From Pyronema omphalodes (Eukaryota; Ascomycota; Pezizomycetes; Pezizales; Pyronemataceae), in assembly GCA_024516155.1 (NCBI GenBank), contig JAJJXM010000048.1, forward strand, positions 465,454 to 529,453: DNA of 64,000 nucleotides. The letters are read 5' to 3'. Both the position numbers and the translations under genes were made by a program. Positions 10,629 through 21,439 of this stretch are shown in pieces (the first letter of the stretch is position 1; every line of letters starts with the position of its first letter). Under the pieces are notes generated by a model. That model ran no database searches and was not told where the DNA came from. It worked only from the letters and a program-made list of their open reading frames with translations.

Positions 10629-10829
10629 GGAGGACTTCCCATCGCTCTATTGGGGGTGGATAGAACAACCTCAACTTCATCTATTCGATAGCAATAGAAA
10701 ATCTGAATAGACAGGGGGGTAGCGACCCCCCTGTCTATCCTAGTGCTCTATTCGCGTTCTATAGAACATATTTTTTTGTGGTGAAATGGACTCTCACGTC
10801 CGTTGCTATAGAGCGATGGGAAGTCCTCC
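10629..10829. mobile_element. 201-bp MITE with 22-bp perfect TIRs and nested hairpin
   Basis: Perfect inverted repeats GGAGGACTTCCCATCGCTCT.. occupy 10629-10650 and 10808-10829. Both ends abut ACT (10626-10628 and 10830-10832), a possible 3-bp TSD. Inside lies a second perfect palindrome with a 14-bp stem (10707-10720 / 10725-10738, ATAGACAGGGGGGT) and loop AGCG. There is no ORF. The superfamily is not assignable; a 3-bp TSD would fit PIF/Harbinger, but the ACT target is atypical. Confidence 0.72.
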
Positions 10830-11065
10830 ACTGGCATAGATACCATCAAGTTTCTCTTTCAATCGGCCCTAATATTCGCTACCTGACATCATCACTTAAC
10901 TAACCGAAATTAGCGTATCCGATGTAATTTCTTGGGAACCTATGCGACGTGTACATAGGTAAAGTATATACATGATGTTTTCACAGCACTGCCCTAAATC
11001 GCACCTTACGTCCCCATCAATCAAGCATAACCCCCTCCAGCCCTGTATACGTAGCACCCTTTTTA

Positions 11066-11581
11066 ATGGCATTATTTACTTCAAGCCACCACTCCGCAAC
11101 ATTAGCGGGGGCGGGCAAGAAACTCCAAGAAACTCTAATCCCCGAACCCTGCATCGGCGACTTTATTACTGAGTACATACTCCACACCAGGTCCTCTTCT
11201 GCCGCCTACGGTTTCGCGCCCGCTACCGACCTGGCCTACATACATATAATACAAGCTAACCCCGGCTTTCGGATTTTACATACGATCACTTGGATGATGG
11301 ATCAACATGCGCACGTCCCGGCAATCTGCCCCGATTTGTCGGGCTTAGTCTACATAGGTTGCTTTGAGATGCAGGGGATTCGCGTCGAAAGAAACCCTAT
11401 TCCATATGGCGACATAATCACACCATTCGGATCATTATTGCAACATGCATTTGGGGGGATTGCGAGATTGTTTGGCTACGTAGTATCAGGAATTTTGGAC
11501 AAGTCAATTGGTTGGTGCAATGCAAGCGTAGGGCGTAAAGGAAAAGAAAGAGATGATGACAGTATTCATGTGCATGGCTGA
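11066..11581 (+). CDS. Hypothetical protein, 171 aa
   Basis: A single uninterrupted ORF of 171 codons that ends 184 bp before the stop of the convergent bZIP gene. It has no known domain. The sequence has mixed composition rather than low complexity, with a hydrophobic segment near the C-terminus (SLLQHAFGGIARLFGYVVSG, about residues 127-146) and a basic/acidic tail (GRKGKERDDDS). An in-frame ATG begins the protein (MALFTSSHHS). It could be a small lineage-specific protein or a chance ORF. Lack of stops over 516 bp in a region of ordinary composition is the main support. Confidence 0.42.
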   Translation: MALFTSSHHSATLAGAGKKLQETLIPEPCIGDFITEYILHTRSSSAAYGFAPATDLAYIHIIQANPGFRILHTITWMMDQHAHVPAICPDLSGLVYIGCFEMQGIRVERNPIPYGDIITPFGSLLQHAFGGIARLFGYVVSGILDKSIGWCNASVGRKGKERDDDSIHVHG

Positions 11582-11765
11582 ATACAAACAGCAAAAAGAA
11601 AGGCGTAAGGCGGAGCATGAAAACAAAACATAAACCAAAACAATGCGTACGTAGATAAACAGACCAATAAAAATAACCCAGTATCCAAGTCCCCAAGTCC
11701 GTAAGCCTCATAACCAGCGCTCCAAGAAAAAACGAATCCATCACCAAAATCTGTCCAGCAACAGT

Positions 11766-12889
11766 TCATCCTTTATTCTTCTCAATTAACAATCCTCTCA
11801 ACCACTTATTCTCCGTCTCCAACATCGTAATCTTCTTCTCAAGGTTCAAAACTTTATCAGCCATATCTTTGGCCGCTTTCTCAATCGCCGCATCCCGCTG
11901 TTTCTTCTTGATCCGGAACCGAGCTGATGCGGCTGTATTTCGGCGTCGCTTATCTTCATCGGCTGCCATACGTGCTGACTCTTGAATTGCCATTAGATGT
12001 GCATCTGCTTCAGTGATGTGGATACTGCGGCGATTATGGGGTTGGGAATATGTGGGAGATGAAAGATCTGAGAGAGAAGGGCCTGGCGAAACAGGCGAAG
12101 CAGGATCGCAGGGCATCATAATTGCTGAAGAAGGAGGTGGTGGAGTGGAAGAGCGCTCAAGTTCGTAAGGTTCGATATTGTATTGAAATCCGACAGTATT
12201 TTCTGGTTTTGATGAAGTCAAAGGCTCGATGATTTTAGTTTGGATAGCTCCAATCACCCCGTCATCAACGGCGTCTTTAAATCCAATACCTAGATATTCA
12301 TATTCCGGTATCGATGATGCCAGTGCATCTATCCGTGAGTATACAGTTAGCTTAGCTAGCTTCCAATCTGATCGGCACGTGGAATAATGTCATGCAGTAT
12401 CGCGGCAGGTAAGGCATGTCTTCTTCGGATGTTGTTCCAAATAAAATGGATATTCTCGGATCAGGCGGGGGTCGGGAAACTCGGTGAGGGGGGAAAGTAA
12501 GGGGCGGGCATAATGCATGCCTTTACAAAACAAGGTTACTATTGCGACATCGATGGGAGGATATACGAACCGGTGGGTACAAAGCCTTCCTGCTGAAGAG
12601 CGTCGATCAATGATGTGTCCACGCCATCCCCATGGATGCTAACCACTCCGCCTCCTTTGTTGAAAGAGCCAACTGCGTTTATTTCAGGCAATAATTCACA
12701 GCCTCTGTTTGTGTCGTTGTTGCTACGGAATCCGAGGGCGTCGCCATAATTTTCGTTGTTCAGGAATCGGTCAAGATCAAGGTCGAAGAAAACACTGTCC
12801 GTAAAAGGCTCCAATGAATCGTTGATAGAATCCTGTGGAGAATCGAAATCAGGACTATGAATCAACCCGCTCGGTGACATGTTAGCCAT
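11766..12889 (-). CDS. bZIP transcription factor, CYS-3/MetR-like
   Basis: Two exons on the minus strand: 12889-12571 and 12328-11766, with a 242-nt intron (GTTCGT...GATAG). They give 293 aa. The splice joins EGFVPT to DALASSIPEYEYLGIG in frame. The C-terminus is a textbook bZIP. The basic region is at residues 230-252 (DKRRRNTAASARFRIKKKQR), followed by a zipper to about 290 (VLNLEKKITMLETENKWLRG). The NTAASARFR core and the ENKWLRGLL ending match CYS-3 of Neurospora and MetR of Aspergillus, which activate sulfur-acquisition genes. That role is by family resemblance only. The N-terminal half is acidic and Pro/Ser-rich, as expected of an activation region. The gene is convergent with the 171-aa ORF. 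Confidence 0.86.
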
Positions 12890-13695
12890 CGGAGTTCGTT
12901 ATCAGTTCTTTTATCGTAAATCGTGATCGAAGCGATAAAACTGCGGGCATGGAGGTCAGCTATTGATATTTAAATGATTGATCCTATGGCATGATCTAGA
13001 GCAGCAAAGCTTGGTATTGTTGAAAAAGCAATTTTTCTGTGGGGCTGAGAACAAGTTCGTGGGGGTAAATTTAACTTTACAATCTCTTTGAGCCTTGAAG
13101 CCTTCACAGGCACGCCAGAAAGGTATGTTATTAGTGATCTGCGCTCGTGTATGGTGTTGCAGTTATGTAAATTCGTAGAGAGAAATACTTTGCTGATATT
13201 ATTGCCTGGTCTTTACATATGCAGACTGGTCCTTTAGTAGAGTAGGATCATCAAGGATGGATGGTGTGCTTGCGAGACCCTCACCCTAGGAATCTAGTGG
13301 AACTATGTATTGCTCTGGGAGCAAGTATCGTCCGACGCATGACGCGGACGCGCAAGACTGTTCTTATATCCTGATTTGGTAATAAATCCCGTGAGATTTG
13401 AATCACCGGGTCGCTAGCGCATTTCTCGAACCGATAAGCTTCTTTCATCGTATAAGCGGCCATCTGGCACTATTAATCGCCCGAGTATTTTGAAAGTGAA
13501 GTGATTCATTCTTCGAAGGGTGCTGGTGATATTGGATGATGCCGATCCGATGGTTGAAATGATGAGTGATGGAAGAAGATGGAGCAGAGTGAATGAAATG
13601 TTAGGGTTGGCTATATGCGACGGGTTGTCAGCGCCAGACAGCAGGCCTCGATACTTATCGGATATATCAACCTCCATCTCCACTTCAGCATCAAA
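12890..13695. promoter_or_regulatory. Divergent intergenic region between bZIP gene and 13696 gene
   Basis: About 800 bp shared as upstream sequence by two divergently transcribed genes. The ORFs here are shadows. No binding site can be named with confidence. Confidence 0.4.
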
Positions 13696-15191
13696 ATGAA
13701 AAGAAGGTATTCCGAAGCCTTTACGAGCAGAAGTCATTACAATGATGAATCATCGCAGGTATGTTTTACCGCTTTCAAATGTTTCATGCTTCAAAAGTAG
13801 AATATCTTTCAAATGATTCACGTTTCACTCTATGAAGTAAACAGGCTAACAAATTGTCGTGATATGGCGCACTATAGTCGAGAGCTTGTTCTCCGATAAC
13901 TCCATCATTTCAGGCCTCTGGATGTCGCCATTCTTCAGCAGTACCCCTAGCGACTAGCGGCGAACCCGACGGAGTGGTTATGTCAGGATCCGAACACATT
14001 CAGGCTATGCAAGATCCGGTCACGGGTCTTGGGCGGGCCGAACCGATCACCCATGCTTCGGCTCCAGCAGTTCCCAAGCCTATTTACCTACCAACACAGA
14101 AATATCTGAGCAGCCTACCTACAATTATGAAGTATACGCCCTTGCTAAAACTTAACATGTCTAGCGAGATGCATATCCTTGCCAAAACACAGGATTGGGG
14201 TCTGCTTCTTCATACTCATACACTGCTGCTTGTTCCTTCGTTCATATACAAAAGCAGTCCGTATGAAGAGTATGTGGTTTACAATGAAGTCTTATCTCGA
14301 TTTGTTGTGAATCTCCCCGTAAGTAGTCAAGTCCGATTCCGAGTCCGAGTCCGGTTTCTGATGGTGTAGATCTGGAATCAACTAAACCTTGTGCCATCAA
14401 TCGTTGAAAAAGACGGCAATCTACAAATAACGCTCCACCGAGACCTAAAGTTAAGCATGGAAGAGCTCCTCAAAAAGCTTCCAACAACCGCGATTGTTTC
14501 CGAAATTCATCTAAAGTTCGTCTTCGAAGGAAAGTGGATTCAACATGACATGTGTCGACTTATTGACGCAGCTATGAGGACCTTTTGGGTTAAAATTCAA
14601 AAGGTTTCCCCACTTCTAGGATGTCCAGGACTGATGAGTAAATGCGAAGAGAGGAGAGCGTTTATCGAGGTCATGGCAGAAGCTCTGGCACCAACTTTTC
14701 CGGGTCCAGAAGAGGGTAGAGTTGAGTATATCATGGCACTTCTTTGGATGAAGTGTATCAAGGATCTAACTAGAGAAGACGAGATATTGGATTCGGTGGA
14801 CAGCATCGAGAAGATGAGTAAAGCTCCAGTTTTAGATCTCTTTATGGATGAGATTAACGATGAAGAGGTGTGTGAGATGGATGAATGGGAGCGGGAGTTT
14901 GAAGCCGCGACAGTGATACCGAAAAGGAATCCGAGACCAGCGGTCAATGAGGGGGCTACGAAGAAGAAGAAGCCAGTGAAAAAGGAGCCTACAGAAAAGA
15001 AACCTGTGAAAGAGAAGCTTGAGAAAAAGAGGTCTGCGAAAAAGAAGGCTGTGAAAAAGAAGGCTGTGAAAAAGGAGGTGGTTGATAACACCGAAGATCA
15101 GGAAGCGATATTTTCCGATATGGAAGGACCGGGTGGTAACGATGTTTTTGAAAAACTTGTTGACGAGTCCATCATTGAGGATTTGTTGTAA
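13696..15191 (+). CDS. Uncharacterised protein with Lys-rich C-terminal repeats, 3 exons
   Basis: Exons are 13696-13758, 13914-14318 and 14370-15191. All junctions are phase 0, with introns of 155 nt (GTATGT...TTTCAG) and 51 nt (GTAAGT...GTGTAG). They give 429 aa. Exon 1 ends NDESSQ, the same signature as exon 1 of the gene at 6982. The centre has no domain I recognise but looks folded (LQITLHRDLKLSMEELLKKL; FEGKWIQHDMCRLIDAAMRTF). Near the C-terminus, residues about 350-400 carry Lys-rich KKxVKKE/KKKAVKK repeats followed by an acidic tail (DMEGPGGNDVFEKL). The basic stretch suggests nucleic-acid or nuclear association, which is inference. A further intron inside exon 2 (GTATAC near 14131) cannot be excluded. 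Confidence 0.7.
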
Positions 15192-15943
15192 TGATACTGA
15201 TAATATTAATAATGTTTCGAGGGTCAGCGAATACTGCATCCATGTTCGTCGCTCCGTTGTGGTTCATTCATCGTGAAGCAACCGTTTTTCCAGAACCGGA
15301 ATAGTTTGACTGTCTCAGAGCTGCGCATGAGACATGACGAGGAGGCGGTGAGCGTGGACAACCTATGGTGCACCATACTTTAATCTTGCAGTGTGATCAA
15401 CCCCACGCCGTATGATTAACTTCAGTACATCAACACCAGATCTATCTTATGATTCTGTGAGAAGGCTATGCACCATAAACGTGCATGCGTGCATCACCTG
15501 ACAGGATCCCCGGCGGGGATCTTGCGACACACTGTGTTTGGCATTATCATATCGGCATCACAGCTTCTTGAGTTCCTTATTCTTTACACCGATCATTCGC
15601 CCGAAAAAAAGACAGCACGTAGAAAATAAAAACAAATTCAAATATCACACCTGATAGATGCTTCCAGAAGAGAACGGAAGATTGCGCTTTGATGTTCTTT
15701 CGGTTCCGCTGATAAATCCAGTTGCGAGTGGAGCGTTCCCGGTTTAGCGCAGTGCCTAGCATCAGATCTGACACACATTCATGGGCTGCTGCACGCCCCG
15801 AAAAGCACCCGAGTATCCTGCTGCCTTCGCTTGCTGTTGTTTTCCCCAAATCCTCCACCGATCTCATCGCCAACCTCCATTTCCACCCCTTGTCATACTG
15901 AATAGACATAGAAGACGAGAGCGCGCAGCTACAACAAATCAGA
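15192..15943. promoter_or_regulatory. Intergenic region upstream of the TCP11 gene
   Basis: No gene. An antisense ORF here overlaps the start of the TCP11 gene and has no coding signature. Confidence 0.45.
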
Positions 15944-18631
15944 ATGTTACCTCCCGACGAGAATTCAACCCCACAATGGAAGCCACCTCCACACCTTGAA
16001 GCCCGACTTTCTCGACGCCGTGGACGTCGTGGAACCTCATCTCCAGCTGCATATACATCCCAAGCTATTCTTACCGCGTCAAACCTTGCTACAACCAGAA
16101 GGCAGACCCTTCTCGAAGCAAGAAAGTCTTTGCTTCGCGCACGTGCCCTACATGTCGACAAAGTTCGCCGCTCTCGTGCTGATTCCCATGAGGCAGTGTC
16201 TGAGCGCCTATTGGCGTTGCAGGCGTCTATGCATGCGGCTCAAGAGTCGCGGGATGCGTTATTGAAGAAGATTACAGCTTCGTGCAGTAGCGAGGTAGCG
16301 AAGGCGAAGAGGACTGCTGTGGAAATGAGAAAGAAGCGGGAGCAGGAAGCAAATGCGCTAAAACAAAACTCTGAGGAGCGGATGGCGGAAGCTCAGAGGC
16401 GAAGGGATGAGGTTCTTAAGGAGCGGGGTAGAAAGACTAGAGAACGCGGAAGCTCTGGAAGTGGAAAGAGAATGACGTCAGAAGTGAGGGAAAAAGTGAA
16501 GGTCAATCAGGAAACTAAGGCTGCGAAGAAAATTCAGAGAGCCTGGAGAGCGTCGAAGGATAAGAAGGTCGTCGCCGACTTTGTGGCCCTGGGTTTAACA
16601 ATTGAGAGTGTTCGGGATGCCGACTTCATGGAAGTCAGCACGAGGTTTCAGGATGAGGAGGTTATCAGAGCAACATCAAAGCTACTTATGAGATGTGGAA
16701 TCTTAGAGGGAGTTGAGAGTGTAGAAGGTGCTGTAGAAAAGTGCTGCAGGACCTTCTTAAGTGCTTATCTAATCTTGGGACATCCTGGCGAAGTCCTCAG
16801 CAATGACGGTCCGAAGGAGAAGGTAAGTTTCGAACCTGAACATAGCTTCGCAGACATACTTAACGTCAATCAGGATTTGATAACTCGATCTAAAGATCTT
16901 CTTATCGCATTTGAATCTTTTCTATCAGTGCCGTCCTTCCCTACACCGGATGAGCTTTACAACGCCTGGAGCGAGTTTAGCACTGCATTCGACACATGGA
17001 AGTCCCGGGATTCGGAAATTTTTATCCAGACAATGGTCGCACAGTATGCCGAGCTGGACCTCATTTGGCAGAAAGTGAAGGACGACACTACCGGTGGTGT
17101 CGCAGAAGACTTTAAGGAGGGTATTCGCGAGAATCAGTTGCTACTCCTGGTTCGGATCCGACGGTTGGCCGGAGACCGGACCAGAGACCTGATTCGCACC
17201 GCTGTGAAGGAGTCCAGGCGGAAGAGATTACCACGGAAGGAGAAGCGGGATACCAAACCTCGTGAAGTACCATCGTCAAACGAGGCCGTATCCACCGCAC
17301 CAGCAGCCGCATCTCCCCCGGTCCCTTCTCCTCAGCAGCAGCCCGTTGCTCCAGTACGAGATGCCACTCCCCGCATGGGCTTTGATAGTGTAACGAACGA
17401 TGATGGCATGCCCTCCAACCGCCAGATTATTCACGAATTATCACTGGACAAGGAATTCCGGTTGAAGCCTCGCCGGCGCAACCCCCTTGAGAAGATGTGT
17501 GCCGAAGCCGCAAAAGCTGCCTTCTGGGCTCAAATGCGTGCTGACATCACTGAAGGCAAATTCGAAAATTGGGTCCCCTCAATTGCCGAGACCGTGCGTG
17601 GAAAGCTCCTTCGCATCCTCGACCCTAATGGCACTTTCTACCGTCTCGTTGCCGAGTCCATTGATGTTGAATTTATTTCCCAGCAGTGTCGCCACGGCGC
17701 TTATGACCATGAAAAACTCCTCTCCTTCGTCCTCAACCTCCTCCCTAAGATCTGTTCTCCGGCCCGTGATGAAGATGTCAAGGCTCTCCTTGAAGACACC
17801 ACCAGCGACTACACCGTCCGTTTACAGAAGCTTATCGATGTTCTCGAATCTATGCAGCTCGACTACGCCAACTTCCTCCTCATGATCTCTGCACCACGGG
17901 TTATCCCCGAGGCCATACCCTACGAGCGCAAGCTTTTCACCGCCGACCTCGAAGCCGGCCGTACTTCCCTCGTCAAAACTACCGCGTGGCTCCAAACCGC
18001 TAAAGCCCAGCTCACTGGAACTCCTTCCACTGTCGAAATCCATCTTCAGGCGTTCCTGAACCTCCTTGTTGGTCTTGAAACCCTTGAGGGTACGAGTATC
18101 CCCGAGACTTTTCATCTCGACCATCAGCGTATCGCCGACACTCGGACTGCGCTGCGCTCTGTCATCCTCGGTGGTTCCATCGTTTTGACAGTCAAGACTA
18201 TTTTACGCCGAGATGTGAGAAGTCAGTGGAAAGAACTTAAGGCTTGCGTTGCCAAGCTTCTCACCGCTGGGAATGCTGAGGTTGCAGAAGGGATCCGGAG
18301 GTTCTTGGAAGAGACTACTGCTACGCCTCCATCAACTATGGAGGCTGTTCGTCACGCTGTGAATCGTATTTTGCAGCGAGGGACTACTGACCCTGTTGTC
18401 AGAGTGGTTGCAAACAGGATTAGAGGATTTCTCAAGGAGAGGTTGGTGGCAAGTAACAGTCAGGATAAGGTCCGGTTGGCTGCTAATGCAGGAGAGGTGT
18501 TGACTGGATGGGGAGTTGGAGAGTGGATTTCGGAGATGGGAGGGATTAATGAGAAAGTGCTGACTTGGTATGCGGTTGATAGAGGCGTTGCCGGGGAGTT
18601 TTATGAACGGATTTTAGGGGGTAATGTTTAG
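15944..18631 (+). CDS. TCP11/SOK1-family protein
   Basis: An intronless ORF of 895 aa. Residues 45-165 form a long charged coiled coil rich in Arg, Glu and Lys. An IQ-like motif follows at about 193-204 (AAKKIQRAWRAS). A Pro-rich linker (SPPVPSPQQQPV) lies near 445-460. From about residue 490 to the end, the sequence matches the T-complex protein 11 domain (RNPLEKMCAEAAKAAFW, then FLLMISAPRVIPEAIPYE). Family knowledge: yeast SOK1, a member, is a dosage suppressor of loss of cAMP-dependent kinase, and TCP11 is linked to cAMP signalling in sperm. The length fits fungal members. The start is the first ATG of the ORF. Molecular activity is not known from sequence. Confidence 0.88.
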   Translation: MLPPDENSTPQWKPPPHLEARLSRRRGRRGTSSPAAYTSQAILTASNLATTRRQTLLEARKSLLRARALHVDKVRRSRADSHEAVSERLLALQASMHAAQESRDALLKKITASCSSEVAKAKRTAVEMRKKREQEANALKQNSEERMAEAQRRRDEVLKERGRKTRERGSSGSGKRMTSEVREKVKVNQETKAAKKIQRAWRASKDKKVVADFVALGLTIESVRDADFMEVSTRFQDEEVIRATSKLLMRCGILEGVESVEGAVEKCCRTFLSAYLILGHPGEVLSNDGPKEKVSFEPEHSFADILNVNQDLITRSKDLLIAFESFLSVPSFPTPDELYNAWSEFSTAFDTWKSRDSEIFIQTMVAQYAELDLIWQKVKDDTTGGVAEDFKEGIRENQLLLLVRIRRLAGDRTRDLIRTAVKESRRKRLPRKEKRDTKPREVPSSNEAVSTAPAAASPPVPSPQQQPVAPVRDATPRMGFDSVTNDDGMPSNRQIIHELSLDKEFRLKPRRRNPLEKMCAEAAKAAFWAQMRADITEGKFENWVPSIAETVRGKLLRILDPNGTFYRLVAESIDVEFISQQCRHGAYDHEKLLSFVLNLLPKICSPARDEDVKALLEDTTSDYTVRLQKLIDVLESMQLDYANFLLMISAPRVIPEAIPYERKLFTADLEAGRTSLVKTTAWLQTAKAQLTGTPSTVEIHLQAFLNLLVGLETLEGTSIPETFHLDHQRIADTRTALRSVILGGSIVLTVKTILRRDVRSQWKELKACVAKLLTAGNAEVAEGIRRFLEETTATPPSTMEAVRHAVNRILQRGTTDPVVRVVANRIRGFLKERLVASNSQDKVRLAANAGEVLTGWGVGEWISEMGGINEKVLTWYAVDRGVAGEFYERILGGNV

Positions 18632-19390
18632 TTATTAGATAATACCATCGGACATGTATGGACACTAAGGATACATGTGGGAATGCTTGAGATACTGGAG
18701 AAATGGGTTGCATTGCGTCGGGATTGGCAGGGGCTTTGGCGATTATTTTTTTTTCAACAGTATTTGTTTGGGTTATGGATATGGGATATGTTTTAGCATG
18801 CTGGGCTTTTTTTTTATTTTTTTGTTGGGATTGCATTTTTGATGACGAAGAATCACTGTGGCATTTTCGTGGTGTGGGGTTTTTTGTTGTGTTTTTTTTT
18901 TGCAATTTTGTTGTCCTCATTTTTTTTGTGGTCATGATTTTGAAGAGTGAAGGAGAATGATGCTGTATGGAGCAGCAAATGGAATTAAAGCAGATGCTAG
19001 CTAGATGATGTTAAGAATCATGGAATATTACTATTCTTTCCTTTTAAAAAAATGGCCTTCGAATTGCGTGTGCATTTTGAACGGTTTGTAGTGACTGGGC
19101 GCGCATGATGCCGCCCTTCATTTGTCCGCTGTTTACAGAAATGGAGGTAAAATTTCAACAATGGTATGTATTTGTGAATGGCAGGCAACTTTCTTTAATA
19201 TTTTTCATTCCAGTGCAATATATCCTCGCTAAATTTTAAATAATTACACATTAACATTATACATTATACATTATACATTATACATTATACATTATACATT
19301 ATACCCAACCCGCATTCACCATCAACAACCAAGCACAAGCTAAGACCCATAATCCCTCCATCTTCTGACCCCAAGCTTCTGCGTCTATTC
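18632..19390. other. Intergenic stretch with heptamer array
   Basis: No gene. T-rich from 18740 to 18930. A heptamer array (ACATTAT), about seven copies, lies at roughly 19254-19303. Confidence 0.6.
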
Positions 19391-20158
19391 TTACTCTAGA
19401 CGCATTTTTGTCGCTCTGGTCATATACCGTTTCTCGGGGTCTTGTTCCTCCTGCTGCTGCTGCTGTTGTTGTCTCTGTTGATGTGGTTCCCGTCCCTGTT
19501 CCGGTCCACCCCAACCTACCCCACGATACATCAACGGCGACCCTGGATCTTGTATCTCCCGTATCCCTCGTATCCCCCGTATCTCCCGTGTTCCTGGCTG
19601 TTGCTGCTGCCTCTGTCGACGCTGCCGCTTGGGGGTTGGGTAGGGTGACGGTGGGGGATTATGTGGTGGGGTTCTTGGCTGGGTTCTTGGTGGTGGTGTT
19701 GACGGTGACGGTGGTGAGTCTTCGTCGGATGTAAGCTCGATACCGCTGTCTTCATGTAGAAACTGGTCGTTGGGATTTTCGGGATTGCTGGGATTTTCGG
19801 GATTGTTGGGATTGCTGGGGAGGTATGGCGGCTTGCTGCGGGATGGGTGTTTGTGTTTATGATATGATGAGGGGGTTTTGATTTGTTGGAGCTCGCGGAG
19901 GAGCTGCTGGCTAGGAGATGAGAGCTTACGGAACTCACGGAGTTCGCGGAGAAGTTGGTTGCTAGGAGAAGAGAGCTTACGGAACTCACGGAGTTCGTGG
20001 AGGAGCTGCTGACAAGGGGATTGGAGGGGGGATTGGTTTTGGGGCTTAAAGGAATGAGAGGGATATGAGGGGGTGGGGTGTTGGTTGGTGTTGCTTGATA
20101 AATGGTTGATATGGCGGCTCATGGGGACGGAATATTCGACGGGGCTTTCGGGAGTCAT
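19391..20158 (-). CDS. Disordered Pro/Gln/Asn-rich protein with tandem LLRELREFRKLSSPS repeats
   Basis: A single ORF of 255 aa. Residues about 47-95 hold three tandem copies of a 15-mer (LLxELREFRKLSSPS, the third degenerate). Pro/Asn repeats (NPENPSNPENPN), a Ser/Asp patch (EDSGIELTSDEDSPPSPS), a basic-Gln stretch (KRQRRQRQQQQ), Arg-Gly-Ile repeats (IRGIRGIREI) and a second Gln run follow. The DNA is repetitive at the same places, so part of the ORF may be inflated by repeat expansion. The charged heptad-like 15-mer and the Ser/Asp-Pro patch argue for a real, rapidly evolving regulatory protein. No family recognised. Confidence 0.5.
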   Translation of the reverse strand: MTPESPVEYSVPMSRHINHLSSNTNQHPTPSYPSHSFKPQNQSPLQSPCQQLLHELREFRKLSSPSNQLLRELREFRKLSSPSQQLLRELQQIKTPSSYHKHKHPSRSKPPYLPSNPNNPENPSNPENPNDQFLHEDSGIELTSDEDSPPSPSTPPPRTQPRTPPHNPPPSPYPTPKRQRRQRQQQQPGTREIRGIRGIREIQDPGSPLMYRGVGWGGPEQGREPHQQRQQQQQQQEEQDPEKRYMTRATKMRLE

Positions 20159-21439
20159 TGGTATTGAAGGTTATGGGCACGGGGGTAGTAGACTGGTTGG
20201 TTGGTTGATGGTTGTGTCGTGGATATCCTTGGTGTGTTCGTTGTGTAATTGGGTTTATATGTAGGAGCTTTTGAACTACCTTATGACGTATATAGCTCCC
20301 GGTATGTTATCTGATTTAAACGGTGTTTTCTACAGCGGGGTGGAGTGGAAAGCGGAATATGTTCGATTCACCCTTGGGCCGGAGGTTAGTAAGTAATGTG
20401 TATACATAGCGTTAGACCCAGCATACCCGGGGATGTGTTATATGCTATTGGATTGTTATGCGCGGCTCTATTTTTAATTAGGATTTCTCGCTGCTGTAAT
20501 ACAATGTTGCCGGATGTTGTGTATGTAGCAGAGGCGGGGAAAATGTCACTTTGCCAGGGTCAAACCCTAATTTTGTTTCTGCAATTGTAGGTAGCAGAGT
20601 TGTAGAGCATGTCACTTTACCATGGTCAAACACCCAGCACCTTTCATTACGTGAGGTTATCCAACTATACTGCTTTCAGGAGTATCAAAAGTCGACTCGA
20701 AAACTGAAACGTTAGTGGAACATATACACGTGTGGGGATGGCAACGAGATAAAGGTTTCCAAGAGGCGAAGATCATAATTTGTGGTTTCCGGGGGCGGAA
20801 GCTAACGGCCCGGCCCGCGACGTTTACCACCGCTCTTAAACTGTGAGGATTCTATGGTGCACGATATGGCCGGTTGTGGCATTTATTGAAGGAATTTCTG
20901 GCAGTTTCACACCATCGACGGACGCGGCGCCGGTGATGACTAGCGAGTTGAAGAATCGGGATTCGGACCCTTTAACCGCGCGCACGCGAATTGCACCTAG
21001 CGGAGCTAGCTGCGAGCTTCCGTGAAGCTGCATATGCTGTCGCGAGAGCAATTCTCGTTGTTAATTCCCTCCAACACTCAACAATGACATTTTATGACGC
21101 GTAAATAGCTTCAGAGTTGATGATCACACTCTCAATTCCCTTCCAATATTGTCCCCTGTCGATTTCTCAGTCATCCTCGTCCAAAAAGCTTCGAGCTGTC
21201 GTATTGAAGGTCGGTCTTGGCGCCAAGGTTCATGGAAGGCCACGACGCTTCAACCTCCAGCAAGCAGCACCTCCGTGACCCTCCCAGCCCACCCAAAATT
21301 CCCCGTTCCCAGTTCGTTCGCCAACCCGCATCTCACGAGATTGCGTCCCATCGCCCTTCGATTATCTTACCCAGCCTGCATTGAGTTTTGCCGATCTGTG
21401 AACGTGCGCGCCCTTCGTGCTTCTACGAACGCGGCAAGA
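20159..21439. promoter_or_regulatory. Divergent intergenic region upstream of KEX1
   Basis: No supported gene; the 21149-21439 part is open in frame with the KEX1 start but is more likely leader, because the signal peptide begins at 21440. Confidence 0.45.
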
